Origin: Planctomycetaceae bacterium
GTDB taxonomy: Bacteria; Planctomycetota; Planctomycetia; Pirellulales; UBA1268
Length of the DNA stretch: 30,787 nucleotides
Assembly (NCBI GenBank): GCA_005789975.1
Contig: SXWC01000160.1
Coordinates: 1-30,787 of the forward strand
Direction of reading: 5' to 3'
Made by a program: the position numbers and the translations under genes. Below the pieces are notes generated by a model that was not told where the DNA came from, made no database searches, and saw only the letters and a list, made by a program, of their open reading frames with translations. Below are positions 28,399 to 30,787 of this stretch, one piece after another. The first letter of the stretch is position 1. Each line of letters opens with the position of its first letter.

Positions 28399-30462
28399 TC
28401 AGCCGCGGAGCACGGCGTTGACGCGGCGGCCACACTCCGCCACCACGGCATCGACGACACGCCCCGCCTCCTCGCCGGAAAGCGTGCCCGCCCCGCTCCG
28501 CAGCGCGAGCGTGACGACGAGGCTCTTTCTGCCCGCTCCCAGCCGCTCGGCGTCCTGCCAGACCTGGACGAGCCGGCAGTCCTCGAGCACCTCGCCCGCC
28601 GCCGACCGGATCGCGTCGACGACGTCTCCCCACGGCACGCTCTCGGCGACCACGAGATTGACGTCCCGCTGCATGGCGGGGAAATCGATCGGTTTCACGA
28701 GCCGCCGTTCGAGCGACGCCGTGAACTCGAGCCTGTCGAGTCGCAGCTCCGCGGCGGCGACCGCGGCGCCGAGCCCGAAGCGGCCGGTGGCGGCCTTCGA
28801 CACCTCGCCCACCACGCCGATCCTGACGGCCGGTTCGCCGCGACGTTCGAGCAGGATTTCCGCCGCGCGGCCTCGCGCGAAGGGATCGAGCAGCAACGGT
28901 CGATAGACGAGCCTCGTGCCGCCGTCGCGATCGATGCCCAGCCCCGCACACACTCCGTCGGCGAGGCCCTTGGCACGGGCGAAGTCGCCTCCCACCACGA
29001 ACGACACGAGCAGCGGCTCCTCGACGGGGCTGGCTGCGTTCTCCACGGCGGTCGGCCGGGCCAGATAGGCCCGCGCGATCTCGAAGAGATCAGCGTCGTC
29101 CACGCCCACGGCGACGTTGCCGCCACGGGCCTCGAGCAGACTCGGGAGCAGGCTGCGGCGGAGCCGGTCGGCGCCGCGGACGAGCGGCGGCGCGATCACG
29201 ATCGGCGGCGTGTCGCCCCAGGGGCTCGCCGTCGCGGCGAAGTCCTCGGTGACCACGCTGCGGGTCATCGCCTCGCAGAGACCGGCTCCGACGAGCACCT
29301 CGCCAGCCCGCCGCACGGTCACTTCCCGCGACGACAGCTCGACTGGACGAGCGGCGATCACGGCATCTTCGGACACCCGTTCATAGCCCTCGATCCGGGC
29401 GATCTCCTCGACGAGGTCGATGTCCCGCCAGCAGTCGCGGCGCCACGTGGGCGCCCGCCACCGCCGAAGCTGCGATCCGGCGGCCGGCTCCCCGACGAAG
29501 CCGAGACCGGTGAGGACTGCCTCTTGCCGAAGGGCGGCCACGTCCACGCCGAGCACCTCGCCGACACGTCCAGCCGGCAGGGTGATCGAAGCGGGCGCGC
29601 TGGCCAGTTCGCCGGCGACCACGCCGCCGCGTTCGAGCACGCCCCCGGCCAGTTCGAGCACGAGCGCCGCCGCCCGGCGGCTGGCCCAGTCGACCATGGC
29701 GGGGTCGGGACCGCGCTCGAAGCGGTAGGACGAGGGGCTCGCGAGCACCAGGCCGCGGGCGGCCGCCCGCACCGGCAGCGGGGCGAACTGAGCCGACTCG
29801 ATGAGCACGTCGGTGGTGCCGGGACCGATCTCGGTGTCCGCGCCCCCCATCACGCCGGCGAGCGCCACCGGCCGCTCGGCGTCGGCGATCACGCACATCC
29901 GCTCGGTGAGCGTGTAGACCTTGTGATTGATCGCGGTGAAGGGCTCGCCCTCGACCGCTCGCCGCACGATGATGCGTCCGCCACGGATCCGTGACAGGTC
30001 GAAGGCGTGCAGCGGCTGCCCGCACTCGAGCATCACGTAGTTGGTGACATCGACCACGTTGTTGACGCTCGCCATTCCGACCGTCGCGAGCCGATCGACG
30101 AGCCATTGCGGGCTCGGCCCCACCCGCACGCCGCGCAGCACCCGCGCCGTGTAGCACGGACAGATTTCCGGAGAGCGAATCTCGACCGCGATGCTCTGCG
30201 ATGCGTCGCCAGCTCCTTCCAGCGGCCGCGGATCGGGCACATGGAGCGGCCGGCCGTAGAGCACCGCCGCCTCACGGGCCACGCCGATGTGACCGAGGCA
30301 ATCGGGCCGGTTGCTGGTCACCTCGATCTCGACGGCCGTGTCGTCGCCGATCCGTGTCGTGGATTCGTGGTTGAGTCCCGACATCAGCAGCCGGTCGACG
30401 AGCTCGTCGACCGTCCCCGGCACCTGCACGTAATCCGCCAGCCAGTTCGTCGAGATGATCAT
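28399..30462 (-). CDS. pheT: Phenylalanine-tRNA ligase beta subunit, short form
   Basis: Beta chain of the heterotetrameric PheRS. 687 residues against ~790 for typical bacterial PheT. It goes from MIISTNWLADYV...LLMSGLNHE straight to VEIEVTSNRPDCLGHIGVAR, so the EMAPII-like tRNA-binding OB domain that normally follows residue ~40 is absent. The B3/B4 editing region (with NNVVDVTNYVMLECGQPLHAFD), B5 (with VGEVLGVDVAALRQEAV), the catalytic-like core (with DIDLVEEIARIEGYERV) and the C-terminal FDX-ACB anticodon-binding domain (with FPAMQRDVNLVV) are all present. I recall the same short form from other planctomycetes, so this is lineage-typical, not a deletion. It starts 7 bp after the pheS stop, with no clear Shine-Dalgarno, as second gene of a pheST operon. 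Confidence 0.95.
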   Translation of the reverse strand: MIISTNWLADYVQVPGTVDELVDRLLMSGLNHESTTRIGDDTAVEIEVTSNRPDCLGHIGVAREAAVLYGRPLHVPDPRPLEGAGDASQSIAVEIRSPEICPCYTARVLRGVRVGPSPQWLVDRLATVGMASVNNVVDVTNYVMLECGQPLHAFDLSRIRGGRIIVRRAVEGEPFTAINHKVYTLTERMCVIADAERPVALAGVMGGADTEIGPGTTDVLIESAQFAPLPVRAAARGLVLASPSSYRFERGPDPAMVDWASRRAAALVLELAGGVLERGGVVAGELASAPASITLPAGRVGEVLGVDVAALRQEAVLTGLGFVGEPAAGSQLRRWRAPTWRRDCWRDIDLVEEIARIEGYERVSEDAVIAARPVELSSREVTVRRAGEVLVGAGLCEAMTRSVVTEDFAATASPWGDTPPIVIAPPLVRGADRLRRSLLPSLLEARGGNVAVGVDDADLFEIARAYLARPTAVENAASPVEEPLLVSFVVGGDFARAKGLADGVCAGLGIDRDGGTRLVYRPLLLDPFARGRAAEILLERRGEPAVRIGVVGEVSKAATGRFGLGAAVAAAELRLDRLEFTASLERRLVKPIDFPAMQRDVNLVVAESVPWGDVVDAIRSAAGEVLEDCRLVQVWQDAERLGAGRKSLVVTLALRSGAGTLSGEEAGRVVDAVVAECGRRVNAVLRG

Positions 30463-30469
30463 GGGCGGC

Positions 30470-30682
30470 TCAGAACTGCCTCAGAAACCGGACGTCGTTG
30501 CGATAAAAATCCCGAATGTCGTCCACCCCGTGCCGCCGGGCGGCGATCCGCTCCACGCCGAGGCCGAAGGCGAATCCCGAGACGGCATCGGGGTCGTAGC
30601 CGACGGCCTCGAGCACGGCGGGATCGACCATGCCGGCCCCGCCCATCTCGACCCAGCGGCCGCCCCATTCCATTTTGGCACG
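30470..30682 (-). pseudogene. pheS: Phenylalanine-tRNA ligase alpha subunit, C-terminal fragment
   Basis: Only the last ~70 codons are present: [19 protein letters not shown], then [19 protein letters not shown], then [16 protein letters not shown] before the TGA at 30470-30472. This is the motif 3 region and C-terminus of PheS, which binds ATP and Phe. Upstream of the AAA and GCC codons (30674-30679) the family homology stops, and a TAG in this frame lies at 30686-30688. The rest of pheS, including motifs 1 and 2, is missing. pheS is essential, so either the contig is wrongly joined near 30680, or an insertion interrupted this copy and another exists. The ATG at 30673 is internal to the family alignment, not a real start. 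Confidence 0.85.
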
Positions 30683-30787
30683 CTCCTAGAGATAATCGCG
30701 TGGATTAAGTCGCTATAGTCCTCCGCGCTTGCAACCGCAACATAATTTATAAAAACAAATTCATCGCTGTCGTTGATTAGGTCAATG
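30683..30787. other. Low-GC foreign-looking segment at right edge
   Basis: The last 105 bp have 44 G/C bases (about 42%), against ~70% in the rest. On the minus strand one frame is open from the edge (30786) through the junction, reading SDEFVFINYVAVASAEDY and then [11 protein letters not shown] with AT-ending codons. It then continues into pheS in a wrong register. It looks like part of an unrelated gene from a lower-GC genome or element. No inverted repeat or target duplication can be judged because the other side is missing. Confidence 0.6.

Overview
The window is GC-rich (about 70% by eye) and tightly packed with genes. It looks like a planctomycete chromosome (phylum Planctomycetota, probably the Pirellulales or relatives). 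This placement is an inference. It rests on a Tat-exported Gfo/Idh/MocA-type oxidoreductase, a TPR-like protein with an N-terminal SEC-C-type motif, a membrane-anchored protein with DUF11-like repeats, a bacterial formylmethanofuran:tetrahydromethanopterin formyltransferase, and a short PheT without the usual tRNA-binding OB domain.

Layout. 1-1341: the 3' end of class II fumarase faces the PII gene glnB, with two strong hairpins between them. glnB has a 390-bp upstream region with a near-consensus sigma-54 promoter and upstream dyad symmetry. 1342-4820: a Tat-signal oxidoreductase followed by a HEAT-repeat protein that carries a signal-peptide-like stretch in its middle. 4878-6266 (minus): a sigma-54 activator whose receiver domain has lost its phosphorylation site. 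6437-9809 (plus): a SEC-C/TPR-like protein and ribD. The 3' end of ribD overlaps the 3' end of sbcC by 56 bp.

9754-22127 is a DNA double-strand-break processing locus. sbcD-sbcC run leftwards and recC-recB-recD run rightwards from a shared 134-bp intergenic region. Every junction inside the two operons is a 4-bp ATGA overlap. The catalytic motifs of SbcCD, RecB and RecD look intact, so this should be a complete RecBCD plus SbcCD set.

22200-30787: a secreted planctomycete-type protein of unknown function is divergent from ftr, followed by the DUF11-repeat protein whose stop codon lies in a 20-bp tandem repeat. On the minus strand, pheT and the last part of pheS end the window. pheS homology stops near 30680, and the final ~105 bp drop to about 42% GC with an open frame in another register. 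This looks like an insertion or, more likely, an assembly junction.

Most of the window is well-known housekeeping and repair genes. I do not see a clearly new defence or mobile system. The points most worth checking are the sigma-54 control of glnB, the receiver-dead activator, the internal signal-like segment of the HEAT protein, the head-to-head sbcDC/recCBD arrangement, and the right-hand junction.
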